This document shows, piece by piece, positions 44,701 to 63,392 of a stretch of DNA of 64,000 bases. The stretch is from Mytilus trossulus. Lineage: Eukaryota > Mollusca > Bivalvia > Mytilida > Mytilidae. The notes below the pieces were generated by a model. It saw nothing but the letters and a program-made list of their open reading frames with translations, searched no databases and was not told where the DNA came from. How positions within the stretch are numbered: the first letter of the stretch is position 1; the number at the start of each line of letters is the position of its first letter. The stretch lies in the NCBI RefSeq assembly GCF_036588685.1, contig NC_086382.1:61460987-61524986 (forward strand), read 5' to 3'. A program made the translations under genes and the position numbers.

Positions 44701-45326
44701 TTACTTTCTGTGGGAAATATTATATTGCTATGCTATAATACAAAATCTTAATGCCATTCTAAAATGAATTATGAGAGAGAGAGCATTGTACATACAATGT
44801 ATCTAATTTTTTAAAGGGATGAGAATGTCAAGGGATGGATAGTTAATATTTGCCAACTAAGTTGAAGTAACAATTAATGGTTATCAAGCTTATTAAATGA
44901 GGTGTCTACAAATTTAAACACAGGATCACTGGTAAAATTTCACACATAATGGGGATTTTTGCAGTGAATGCTTGTGATTTTCTTTTGGAAAAAAAATCTG
45001 AAAAAAAGTAGTTCACAATTTTTTTTAAATAAATGACCAATCTTGAAAATTGTCTTTCTTTACATGTAAAACATGTATGTTCTTTATAAATATATGATAA
45101 GAGTTTTAAGAAAACAAATAAATGTCTTGAATTAAAAGTGTATTTTCAATCACAGGTTGTAAGTCGACATTTTGATAAGATTGAGAACCTGGAATCGCGA
45201 TGTTATGAGACCATATATGCCTTATTAGATAACTTGAGTCCTGGATATAGAAACACTTTTGGAGACACCTTGGCCATGAAATTATACAGTATTCAAGAAA
45301 GACAGAGTGAGGATGCCTCTATATGA
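41586..45326 (+). CDS. GSKIP: GSKIP: GSK3-beta interaction protein
   Basis: Two exons (41586-41768 and 45156-45326) splice in phase 0 into a complete 117-residue protein. It resembles vertebrate GSKIP along its core as I recall it: LRIEAEEVV, YLNLETKENEEFCVELSVRG joined through FR|VVSRHFDKI to YETIYALLDNLSPGYRNTFG. In vertebrates GSKIP is a small cytosolic A-kinase anchoring protein that binds PKA-RII and GSK3-beta; the GSK3-binding region lies in the C-terminal half, and the corresponding helix (TFGDTLAMKLYSIQ) is here. The vertebrate N-terminal extension is absent: this protein starts close to the conserved 'EAE' helix with MDQDEHTLRIEAEE. An in-frame start further upstream is not visible. 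It is complete in the window. Confidence 0.93.
41950..42060. repeat. ~31-bp minisatellite (G-rich)
   Basis: Three full units and part of a fourth of aaaaagggggaggggctcat followed by agtgaatgtc; the last two have changes at a few positions. G-runs on the + strand. Confidence 0.85.
42184..42326. mobile_element. GC-ended MITE-like repeat, inverse of the copy at 35.7 kb
   Basis: Shares its unique middle ('caatcaatgcatttgaatg') in reverse orientation with 35689-35836. Ends 'gggatct' and 'ggatcca'. Confidence 0.6.
42349..42490. mobile_element. Palindromic MITE-like element
   Basis: Arms 42349-42372 and 42467-42490 are 24-bp inverted repeats with one mismatch (agtcgcctgaaaatttcata). The 94-bp centre is AT-rich. 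'gttatcat' occurs on both sides close to the ends (42319 and 42491) and might be a target duplication, but it is not directly adjacent on the left. Confidence 0.7.
43380..43640 (-). repeat. Reversed copy of 'cattccccatttcc' family
   Basis: Words 'gaaatggggaatgtgtcaaa', 'gacaacaacctgacc', 'cggaggcgtc' and 'gccagaggctcctta' are the reverse complement of the 33.8-34.1 kb copy. Confidence 0.8.
44457..44574. repeat. Imperfect inverted repeat, 29-bp arms
   Basis: 44457-44485 and 44546-44574 match in reverse complement at 26 of 29 positions (gggttatt.catgaata). The 60-bp loop contains 'gcatgagctagctttgc'. Likely the core of a small palindromic element. Confidence 0.75.
45156..45326 (+). CDS. GSKIP: GSKIP exon 2
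   Basis: Acceptor ttcaatcacag. Reads VVSRHFDKIENLESRCYE and on to the conserved LLDNLSPGYR, ending at TGA after SEDASI. 3' UTR AT-rich, with no single clear poly(A) signal nearby. Confidence 0.92.
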   Translation, partial: VVSRHFDKIENLESRCYETIYALLDNLSPGYRNTFGDTLAMKLYSIQERQSEDASI

Positions 45327-47372
45327 CATCAGTAAGTCTTTATTCTAAGGTCACAGCAGCTGAACAGATATATAAATAAGCCTGTTTATGGGACCTATAA
45401 TCATGATTATGGTATAATGTTTTCCATCCAGGTCAATATGTTGGACTATATATACCTCAAAAAAGCTTTAACCAATTTGCATGAATTGATAATATATGTT
45501 GATGTCAGCTGTTTTTCGGTTTTATAAATTTTATTCATTAAAAAATGGTGATTTTCCAGTTTTGGGACAATACCTCAAAATGGTTTGAGCAGATTCATGT
45601 CCTGTGGTAATTTGTTAATTTATTGATGAGGTTACATTGTTAGTTCCCTTTTGTGTTTTTATAAACTTTAGATTATTCATTTCTGTCAGTTATGTGATAT
45701 AACTTACAAAATGACTTAAAAAGGGGGATTTTCTAGTTGGTAGACAATAACTCGAAAATTCTTTGAGCGGTTTTCATGAAAATTTAATGAGTGGTTTATA
45801 TCTATTAAAGTTACCTTCCTTTACTTATTTTTATAAATTTCTGATATGACTACTTTACTCATAGCGCAGCTCTTTGTTTTTTATATTTTACACATGTCTG
45901 AGAGTCAATTTATTGTAGTTGATTATCAGATCCAGTTAAAATTCTATAAAAAAATGTTGATACCCCCATTGTACTTAAGATTCATATACTTTGTAACAAC
46001 TGTCATAGAAGTTTAATTGTCAGTAAGTCTAAAGTTCAAACTATACTGTATCGGAACTTTAGACTTTTATGTTTCTATTTTAAAATTAAAACATACTTTG
46101 ATATTACTTTTTAGAATCTTTTGTCAGAGATTTTCCTATGTTTTACAATATTTATGCATTTAGCTAATATTCCAGTTGAAATGTAAATGAAAAGATAGCA
46201 TAAGGAATATCTATTCAAGACACAGAATCAATACTTGCACAGCAAAAAAGCACCAAAAGCAAAGGAACAGCACTTTTATTACTGTTTTCATGTCAAATAG
46301 ATATAGAAAGATGTGGTGTGAGTGCCAATGAGACAACTCTCCATCCAAATAACAATTTAAAAAGTAAACAATTATAGATTAAAGTACGGCCTTCAACACG
46401 GAGCCTTGGCTCACACCGAACAACAAGTTTAAAGGGCCCCAAAATTACTTGTGTAAAACCATTCAAACTGGAAAACCAACGGTCTAATCTATATAAACAA
46501 AACGAGAAACACGTATATATTACATAAACGAACGACAACTACTGTACATCAGATTCCTGACTTAGGACAGGTGCAAACATTTGCAGCGGGATTAAACAAA
46601 GTTTATTTATAATGTTTATAATAATCAAAAGCTGTGTCCCAACTACCAATTATTTAAAGAAAATATTCTTATGAAAATATAGAAATTTGGGATAAACATC
46701 TGCAAGATAGTTACCCAACTACATATGTATCTCTTAAAAACACCCTCTCCTATGGATCCTCCCCCCAAAAGAACCCACTAAAATCCCAATTAAATGATCC
46801 TTATATTAATTTATATTTCCTATCATTTATAGGATCGAAGGATGTTATTAAAGATTGGACCAAAGGAAAAGAATAGACCAGTATTAACTTGTTTGTACAT
46901 TTATACTTTTACAAGTAATATTTGCTAGATATTATTTATATATATGCATGCATTTGCTTTACATTATATTTTGAAATTTTTTAAAATTTGGATTAAATGA
47001 AACTCAAAATTGAAAAGGCAGAAGAATCAGCATTTTCTGTCATTAAGTAGACTTTGAGTGTAACATGAGTATATTACACAAAAAAAAGATGATAGTCTGT
47101 ATCAAATTTTAGGGGACTAATTTATAATGGCGTCTTGTGGTTCAATAGATGTGCTACTGGTTTTGTTTGTAATATGTCCAAGTTCTGCCTTCAGACATAT
47201 AATTTTTGACAATCCTGTATCATGATGAAAGGGAGTCTCTTAAGGGAGTATAACAGCCTCCCATTTAAATCAGGTCAATCTAATCTACATATCATGCTTG
47301 AGTGAATTAGTTTGAGTTTTGTGAGATATTCAGTGACTTACAACCATGTAGTTGGTGCAAGGATATGCCATA
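45327..47372. other. GSKIP 3' flank and intergenic DNA
   Basis: 45327-46298 is AT-rich, probably including the GSKIP 3' UTR. 46610-47370 is unannotated apart from simple runs. No gene seen. Confidence 0.45.
46299..46600 (-). repeat. Reversed near-complete copy of 'gtgagccaaggctccg' family
   Basis: Reverse complement of 18880-19216 over nearly its whole length, including 'gatgtggtgtgagtgccaat' at one end and 'gattcctgacttaggacagg' near the other. Confidence 0.85.
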
Positions 47373-47535
47373 GGCGGATTAAGGGGGAGGGAGGGGGGCA
47401 GGGGGCCTAGGCCCCCCTTTTTAGGAAAAAAATTTGGTTGCTTATATAGGGAATCACTGAAGCATGACTGGCACGGGCCCCCTCTTAGGTCAGTCAGTGG
47501 GCCCCCACTTATGAACATTTCTGGATCCGCCACTG
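47373..47535. mobile_element. Short GC-ended repeat (MITE-like), copy 2
   Basis: Same element and orientation as 4869-5024. Ends 'ggcggatt' and 'ggatccgcc' form a short imperfect inverted repeat. Open frames on both strands here are chance. Confidence 0.78.
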
Positions 47536-49262
47536 TATGCATTGATTGGAATGGTACAGTCTCCCATTAAAAGTAAATCATGACGACCTACATTCAACAC
47601 TTCATACTTTCATGTCGTATTTCAGATTCTAGTAGTAAGTGACCTACATGACTTGTTCAGATGCATCATTCAAAGTATATCAGTCTCCCTAAAAAAATAA
47701 GTCTATATTTTTAGGTCCATGGACATTTTTATCATAATGTTTTATTCAGCCAATTATGGCTGCTATAGTCTTTGCAGTCATTGAAATAGCTGATTTGTTT
47801 AATCAAGTGCCTTTGCTGTCTTATACCAGTGATAAATAGATATTTAGAATAATATGCAAAAGACTATAACAACAAACATTTATGTTTTCATTATTCTTCA
47901 ATACCACCATTATAGTAAAAAATTGGGACAATTCATGACCCTTAATATCAAAATGAGGGAAGCAAATACTTGAAACTTTGCCAGTGCAAATTTACTTCAT
48001 GTTTTAATTCAGACACCTACATTTTAAGGCCAAACAGATACCTATGATACCAAAAGGCTGAAGAGATATAGGTTTAGGAAGTTCTATTTTACAAATCTGT
48101 TATTTAATTTTATAACTATTAATAAACTTCATGTGTAGATGCCTTTCAAATTTACATTTTAATAAGACATTGTTTTGGATTAAGATTCATAATGGTCTTA
48201 CTCAAAACCTTTAAATTTTGATAATTTTGTTTCATGAATGCATCCTAGACATTTCTCATTATCATCAAAACTGAATATTTCTATTTACACTGAAATTCTA
48301 AAACTGAGAATTGATTTGAATGTCAGAGCACCTAATTTGCAGCAGTGATATTTGAAATGATATATTTTATTGTAATGCCAAGCATAATATTCTGATATGC
48401 AATTTACATTAGGATTATACTAACAGAGCTTCCATCCCTATTGACAATCTTCCACTGAGATAGGTCCAGAGTTATTACTTTGTTTCGTTAGTTAATAGTT
48501 GATTCTTAATATTTTTATTGATGCTGTATTTTTTGTAGTCATTATATAAACTCTGTATCCCAGCAAGACAACATTGTAAAGATTTCAATTATTTTGAAAT
48601 ATCAACAGAATACTTAGATATTATTTATCTCTTTTATCATATTATCCTTAAATATGGCCCTTTTTCTAGTTTTTTAGGTTTTTAGTGTATGAATTTTAAA
48701 TACAAATACAACATACAATGTGAATTATAGCAAATAGTTATCAAAGGTACCAGGATTATAATTTAGTACGCCAGACGCGCGTTTCGTCTACATAAGACTC
48801 ATCAGTGACGCTCATATCAAAATAGTTCTAACCCAAACAAATACAAAGTTGAAGAGCATTGAGGATCCAAAATTCCAAAAAGTTGTGCCAAATACGGTTA
48901 AGGTAATCTATGCCTGGGATAAGAAAATCCTTAGTTTTTTGAAAAATTCAAAGTTTTGTAAACAGTAAATTTAGCAAAGTTAGTTAATAATCTATATATT
49001 ATTTTTATTCTAGTCCTGCCTTTGGCAGCCATCAATTATTCAAAGGCTGAGATTCACAAAATTATTTCATTCATTACAAATTTTTTATTTTGATGTTTGA
49101 TAAAAATCCAAACTCACAATGGAATCGAAGTTAATGTTCAAATTACCAAACTGAAAAGTATGAAATTTAATAAAAGTTACAAGTTCCCAGCAGAAATATA
49201 TTTCATGTTTTTAATGTATGTAATGGCTGCTTCACCAAAAAAAAAGTGAAGAAATAAGTTAA
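47536..49262. other. Intergenic with one repeat
   Basis: 48743-48990 is a reversed 'gcgtctgg' family copy ('cagacgcgcgtttcgtctac', 'ctcatcagtgacgctca'). The rest has no gene signal. Confidence 0.6.
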
Positions 49263-49580
49263 TTTGCATTCAAATAAAATTGAGGATGGAAATGGGGAAT
49301 GTGTCAAAGAGACAACAACCCGACCAAATAAAAAACAACAGCAGAAGGTCACTTACAGGTCTTCAATGTAGCGAGAAATTCCCGCACCTGGAGGCGTCCT
49401 TCAACTGGCCCCTAAACAAATATATACTAGTCCAGTGATAATGAACGCCATACTAATTTCCAAATTGTACACAAGAAACTAAAATTAAAATAAAACAAGA
49501 CTAACAAAGGCCAGAGGCTTCTGACTTGGGACAGGCGCAAAAATGCGGCGGGGTAAAACATGTTTGTGAGAGTCTACATG
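49263..49580 (-). repeat. Reversed copy of 'cattccccatttcc' family
   Basis: Closest relative in the window of 33830-34145: 'aatggggaatgtgtcaaaga', 'gcgagaaattcccgcacctg', 'tgataatgaacgccatact' and 'acaggcgcaaaaatgcggcg'. Confidence 0.85.
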
Positions 49581-52000
49581 AAATGTTGTATCATTTTCAA
49601 TTATTTATCTACCGTACAAATATATTAAATGCGTTTTTTGAAGAAACAGATTATGATTTTTTTTATGTAGTATTGTCCACAAAAGTCTACTAAAGGTGTG
49701 AATTCCAACTTAAATTTTAATATTTAAAACTAACGAGTTTGTGTGCTTGTGTCATTGATTATGTTATAGACCACATGTGGCTAAGTCACTTCTAGTCGAG
49801 GAAAAAAATTAAATTAAACATGTGCTTTTTACTACTGTTATATGATGTTTAGTTTGTTAAAGATCTTTTAGAGAGATGATTTGCTTTATTAGTTGGCTCT
49901 ATTGGATCTTTACATATGTGCTTGTTAAATCTTGTATCCATATCTTTTGGATTGTACAAATAAAGTAAAAAATGAAATGATATTGTGAAAAATTGTACCT
50001 TCATTGTTGTTAGGGATCATAATGACAATAGTATTAAATCATAGCAACGCTTTTGATTTGTGTAAGTATGAGGTGCTATATATGAATACATTTATATATT
50101 TATACTATTTACACATTGTATGGTTTCTTAGAAGTATTAGTTATGTTATAATGTTTGCATTGAAGAGTTTGAACAATTTATACGGTTATGGAATATTTTT
50201 GAAAACATGTTGAGAACAATGCTGATTATATTCAGGTTGAAGACTAAATTATTTGCATACGACACAAAATGTGATGCACTTACTTGCATTTACTCGTCTG
50301 AAACGACAAGAAAAACATAGATTGACAAAAATATCTAGGCCAGAGTGTATGTTAGTTTCCTGCAAGTTGACATCATATTTACACATCAGCTAGTCCTGCC
50401 AGTGATTTGCAATAACTGCTTTTGTTGTATATTGTAAATGTGTTGTAACTGCCACAGTATAATTAGCAAGGCTTAACTTAAAAAGCTATTACTTTTCGAA
50501 ATAAACAGTGAAATTTAATTTATAAAACAGCAAAACAGGAGAAGGGCAGATTTTCTCTGAATTTGTTTTAATCACAGGCAAAATATAAAAGCTCTCAAAT
50601 TCTTCTGGAAATTAAAAATCATTATCAGTACTTAAAATATTGGTTCAAAATTTTAGATATTTTTGAAAAAAACAGATATTATTCATAGCTCAATATTGCT
50701 GTCAAAAGCATATTTTATACCAAACTTTGCATCGAATTGCATTCATAACTAAAACGAATTAGTTTGTACTGGAAAAACAAGGCATTGATGTTCTTCAAAT
50801 GTAATTTCGGTTTGGTAAACAATGTTCTTCAAGAACATTTTTGGAGCAAGAACTTAATATTGGGCAAAATATCTCTTAAGCTGCAGTTTTGGTTATTTTT
50901 CTGTTGCTTTTTGTTTGATTAGGAGTTGAGAAATAGGCCAAATTTAACTACTTTCATACTATGAATTTCAATTTATACTGAAATACGTTTTGGAAATGAC
51001 GCTGTGTGAATTGACTTCAGCGTTAATTGACCCTACTCATTCCTAAAAATACACCAGTTTGTTTATATTTGAATTCAGTAATTTGGACACATTGTATATG
51101 TCCTGTCTATGTAAATCAAACAAAGAAGCATGGTATATTGTGCAAGATTAAACAAAAAATATGACTATCAGTGCTTTGCACATTTTTGTAATCATTAGTT
51201 TGAAAAATAAGTGCTATCAAATCATGTTCATAAGATTTTAACATGCAATGATACAGTTTCTCCTATGTTCTGGTTGTTTCCATCTGTGTGTTAAATTGAA
51301 AACTTGTTATTTGAAATAGATGAACAATCTAATACAAGATGTATGTTAAATCTAAGCAGATTGTTGTAAAAGGTTAATTTGAACTAGGAAAATAACTTTT
51401 TAATCAGTTTGACAATTGGTTTCACCCTCCAAGCATTATTTTATTAGTAAGATGTAGCATGATTTTATACTTTTATATTTATTAACAATTGTACAATGTG
51501 GCAATTGGTTTTTGTTGTTTACTTTTATATGTATAATAAAACTATTTTAATTGTATTATATTGTTGTCTTTAGAAAGATTCATGTGGTAAAAACAATACA
51601 ATTAATAATTATTAATTACTAATAAGGCGGGAAAACATTTTCTCTAAATGTTAAACAAACATCAGTTAGTTTGATAGAGTAAGACCTACATTATATGTAC
51701 CACTGTTTAAAATATTGAATGTGATTAGTCATGGAGCATCATTCGACCTCCATTGTTTACCTTTTGGAATATTTCGTCAGATCAAATTTTTTCATAGTAG
51801 ATACTATCCACTGATTTTTTTTTAAATACATCTCTGTCGGCCAAGGAGTTTTCATATTGTTGTAAGATCAAATGCATGTATTTTGGGTAAAGATTGCACG
51901 AAATACAATCAAATTCGTCAAGTCACTGGCTTTGTGGCTATATCTTTAAGGCATCATCTCTGTATTTGCAACCAATTAAAGTGAGGGAAATATGAGGATT
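49581..52000. other. Intergenic, no gene seen
   Basis: 2.4 kb of AT-rich sequence without repeats I recognise and without convincing coding features. Confidence 0.5.
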
Positions 52001-52009
52001 ACGTCCTGT

Positions 52010-52260
52010 CCAATTCAACTACAATCAAATACAGAGGAAAATATTTCCATAAATTAACTAAAAAGTTAAAATAACAAAAATACCGAACTCCAATAAAAAT
52101 TCAAAACGGAAAGTCTGTAATCAAATGGCAAAATCAGATGCTCAAACACATCAAACCAGTGAAAAACAAGTGACTTGGTACAGACATTTCCTTGTGTAGA
52201 AAATAGTGGAATTAACCCGGTTTATAACTAGTTAAACTCTCACTTGTATGGCAGTCGTTG
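52010..52260 (-). repeat. Reversed 'accaggtt' family copy
   Basis: Words 'aaaataacaaaaataccgaa', 'aatggcaaaatcaga' and 'cccggttta' are the reverse of the 28150/53045/58675 family. A second reversed copy is at 55440-55640. Confidence 0.7.
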
Positions 52261-52344
52261 TTATAAAAATGCTATTTTGCAACTCAATGATTAATATTTA
52301 TCCGTCGGTGCTCAAAATTATCACAGAATGTACTTTATACATTA

Positions 52345-52460
52345 CCATCACGGCAAGTGACACATGTGGAAGAGAATCTGTTTACTCTTCCAAAGCACTG
52401 GCGATCACTTCCTAGTGGGGTTCATGTTTATCTGACTAGTTTTCTCTGTTGTGTTGGTAA
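52345..52460 (+). mobile_element. 3' relic of RT retroelement
   Basis: Words 'catgtggaagagaatctgtt', 'actcttccaaagcactgg' and 'gtggggttcatgtt' match the 3' region that follows the RT ORF at about 29750-29830 ('gaaccgtatctgcttacc', 'gtgtggttcgtgttg'). Confidence 0.55.
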
Positions 52461-55400
52461 AACATGTTGTTAAATGCTGTTGTCTGTTCTATGGTCGGGT
52501 TCTTGTCTCTCTGACAAATTCCCCTTTTCCGTTTTCAATTTTACTTAAGAATATAGAGTTATCTTTCTTTACTCGTCAAGCTTATCGTCTCTTCCACACC
52601 ACTTATTAACAATCTCATAGTCATGATATTGTGAGAAAAAAAGGTAAATTGAAGTGTGAATTAAAGAAAAATGTTTGTTATGTCCCAAACGCTTTTTGGT
52701 TAGGAGGTAAATTTGAATTCAAATGATTCATCTTGTTATTTGTTTACATATATTAAATAATTAGAATTGTTGCTTCTTTAATTTAAAGATTAGTTGATGA
52801 TTTGTTAAGAGAATAGATTCCAACGTGTCCATGGTGTCATTCAATTAAAAAAAAAATTCTGACGTCAGACACTCAAATCAATCAATGTGTTCCTAGATAG
52901 TTGACGTGTTTGTGTTCTGTTAAATTGTTACTTTTAAAATTGTTATACGATGATGACTGATGTACCCATATTTTGACTATTTTATTTATTGTGTCTGTTT
53001 ATTTAACAAATCAATGTAAATATAAAGAAAATTGATGAGACTGTCATTAAAGTGAGAGGGTTAGCGCTATAGAACCAGGTTCAACCCACCATTTTCTACA
53101 TTTGAAAATGCCTGTTCCAAGTCAAGAGGATGACAGGTCTTGTCCATTCGTTTTTGATGCGTTTTGTTATTTGATTTTGCCATGCGATTATGGTCTTTCC
53201 GAATTGATTTTCCTCTAAGTTCAGTATTTTTGTGATTTTACTTTTTTTCACATCTTATAAGTCGGAAGAGAAACCTGACCAGGTCATGAGAGAAAAGATA
53301 GATAGAGGAACACCAAACCCACCAAAACCTCGCCAAAAAGCTTGATTAGCAGATCCTGATCATCCACACGTTATATTTTACATTTTCAATGATTTCATAG
53401 GTGACTAGGAAAATTCAAAAATCAAAATAATTTTGAACGACAATTAAAACACATCCTTGTCAATCTTTGACATTGATACTCCGTAGAGGTCAACCAAACT
53501 CTGATTGTGTATGTTATATACGAATTCCTTATAGCGATATTAACGGTTACGATTTTCTCATTTCCGTCGCACAAAAACAAACCATGTTAAACAAAAGAAA
53601 CAAATGGCAATTATTAAATATAAGCAAAACAAGAAAAGGGTAAGTTTTCAAACTGTGTATAAACAGGGAGGAGAATAAATAACCAGAATTGTTTAAAGGA
53701 ATATTTAGACGAAACCTGAAAATATGCAATACGTAAAGCAATATCCGAGGAAAATTAAATTGTTAAAATAAACCAGACCTTAAATGTAACAGAAGTGTAT
53801 GATACCAACAATCAAGAGATATAGATCGATATTGCCCAATAAATTTAATACATGTGACACATTCCCCATTTCCATTCTCAATTTTATTCTTGTTTATATG
53901 TTAATACAACCATATATTAAGTTAGAAGTATTACATACAGAGGGTATCATCAGCTCAGAAATCAGTACGTCGGCACTTATAACTAATTATCTGAAATTGC
54001 ACGTTTACAAATTTTGAAATTATACAAAAACTAAGGTTTCAACTCCTTCAGGCAAAGTTGGCCTAACTAATTTGAAGCGTTTAACGACCTTGACTGGATA
54101 TAATACATCCCTGGCACGGTCGGCTCGGTGACCGAAGGCGTTTGGTGAGCATTTAAATATTTTCTGCAGTGGATCAGAAACAGGTGGAAGACGCCATTTC
54201 GATAGGTCGCCATCTTGATTTTGATGATTTTTTTTTTACTATTTTGATGTTTCTTTAGATGGCCTAAGATGAAGTTGCCAATTTTTTATAGGTACTTTTT
54301 TTTATTATAGCTCTTCAAAGTTGTCGTATCTTTTCTTTCAGATGTCCAAAAATTTCAATATTTCAAACTTTATACCCAATTGAATTTAGTGGTCTTTTAT
54401 GAATTGATGTTGCAAACTTCATTGAAGATTTATGAGAGAATGAAATACAATAGAAAAAATCTGAGACACAGTCTTGGAGGTCAAACTGTGTTGTGCAAGA
54501 ATCTATAAAATATTTTGAGATGATATGAATAAGAAGCTAAATCCATTCAAGTATGGACATCACAATATAGCAACTAATTACATAACAATGAATTATGTAA
54601 TAATAATGTCATAATGAAATTATCACAATTTGAAAGATTAATCCTTCTTCTTTCTTATAGTACCTGCTTTATAAAATTTAAAAAAAGATGAGTGAAATTA
54701 CATCAGTTTAAAGATGACTGAATGGGGATGAAAAATCTTTGTATTGTGCTACCTTAAGTTGCAGACTTGAAATAGTATAAATGAACGACACTAACACACT
54801 TTGTTTGTTACTTTTGAATTTATTAGTGAATTAAAATTAAACTAATCAATGACACTGTTTTCTGCTTTTCAAATTTTATAAATCTAAGCACATTCGAAAA
54901 TCATTTGATTTCTTGTTTGTCAGTTATGGCGACCCAGTTTGATCATATCGGAATAAAAAACAAGTATAGTCTTTATATAGACGAGCATGGTCATGTTTTA
55001 TTTACCTTGTGTTTTAATCACAATAATTGTCAATTTGTCGTCTTTTCGTTTTAACAGTATCATGTTATTTTTTTGGATTGAGCTGATGTTGAGGTCACAT
55101 CAAATTGAAACTTTGTGAAGATATTTGCAAAATTAAGTTTTGTCCCAGATTTCACGGTCCACTAAATATAGAAATATAATAATTAGAGCACGACATCGGG
55201 TTCAATGGAAACATATTCTTGTTGGTTATTTTCTGGTACTATATCAGTATCGTGTTCAATATAACTCATTTCGTCCAATTTCAAATTAAGGAAAAGTTTC
55301 ACACGTCTGGTAAAATATCTGTTAATATCCTTACACTGAAGATGTCGTTTGCATCTGTCATATTTCCTTTTGGTTTAAACAAACTCTGATATGCGTACTA

Positions 55401-56041
55401 TATATTGCATTCAAAGATTTAAAAAAAATACGTACTAACGTGAGAAACAAAAATAAAAAGTAAAATAACAAAAACACTGACTCTGAGTAAAATTCAAAAC
55501 GGAAAGTTCCTAAACAAATTGCAAAAACAAAGAAACTAACACATCAAACGTATGAATAACAACTATCATATTCCTGACTTGTTACAGGTATTTTTTTAAT
55601 GTAGAAAACTGTGGATTGAACAAATGAAACTTTGTATGATATTAACTTACATGGCTTATAATCTAGATCATCAGACAGGTGTTTCGCCTACAAAACACAC
55701 AACGTGGTATTCGAATTAAAACGGTTGGAAAACCAAACACAACAACGAAATAACCCAATATTTTTCATGCGAGCTATGGTTCGCTAGTTGTATGACATAT
55801 ATTGCGAAGACAATGTATGCCTAGAAGTAGAAGAACCCCAGTACTTCTAGCGATTTTAAAATTCATGAGCAGAAAATTTATAGAAAATGCTGGCATCAAT
55901 GATTTATCGTATCAGCGCATAAGTAAACTTTGCTACTACGCATGTGATAACAGGAATGATTTATTGACTACTGAGATGGTGATACCAAGAATATTTTATG
56001 ATTAAGTTGTACTTTACACAACAACCCCGCAATATCATACT
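52461..56041. other. Intergenic with repeat fragments
   Basis: 53030-53245 and 55440-55640 (reversed) are 'accaggtt' family copies; 53858-53884 is the end of a 'cattccccatttcc' copy; 53930-54090 is a relic of a 'ctaaggtttcaactcc' element. An open frame at 55802-56005 is unrecognised. No gene is supported. Confidence 0.5.
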
Positions 56042-56199
56042 CAACAATTAAACGTTTTATTCAATAATCAATATTGCACAATTTACAGAATAAAGCAAAT
56101 AAGTTATAACAAAATGATCAACAATATAAGCTTTTCGTTGTTGTTGGATACATATTTGTATGAACGTAACAATAAAAATATTTTATTTTGAACTATTTA

Positions 56200-63392
<7,193 letters not shown>

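Larger units (their letters stand above)
41769..45155 (+). other. GSKIP intron with several repeats
   Basis: 3.4-kb intron. Besides the separately listed elements it holds reversed fragments of the 'gatgtggtatgattgccaat' family at 43126-43260 and 44250-44320. There are no further exon-like signals in frame. Confidence 0.6.

Noticed and set aside
47352-47570. Overlapping 70-codon frames on both strands with Gly/Pro-rich translation
   Set aside because: They fall within the GC-rich MITE-like repeat and have no independent coding support.
55802-56005. 67-codon open frame (SRKFIENAGINDLSYQR ...)
   Set aside because: Its composition is less AT-driven than neighbouring frames but I could not match it to any family, and no splice or promoter context supports a gene.
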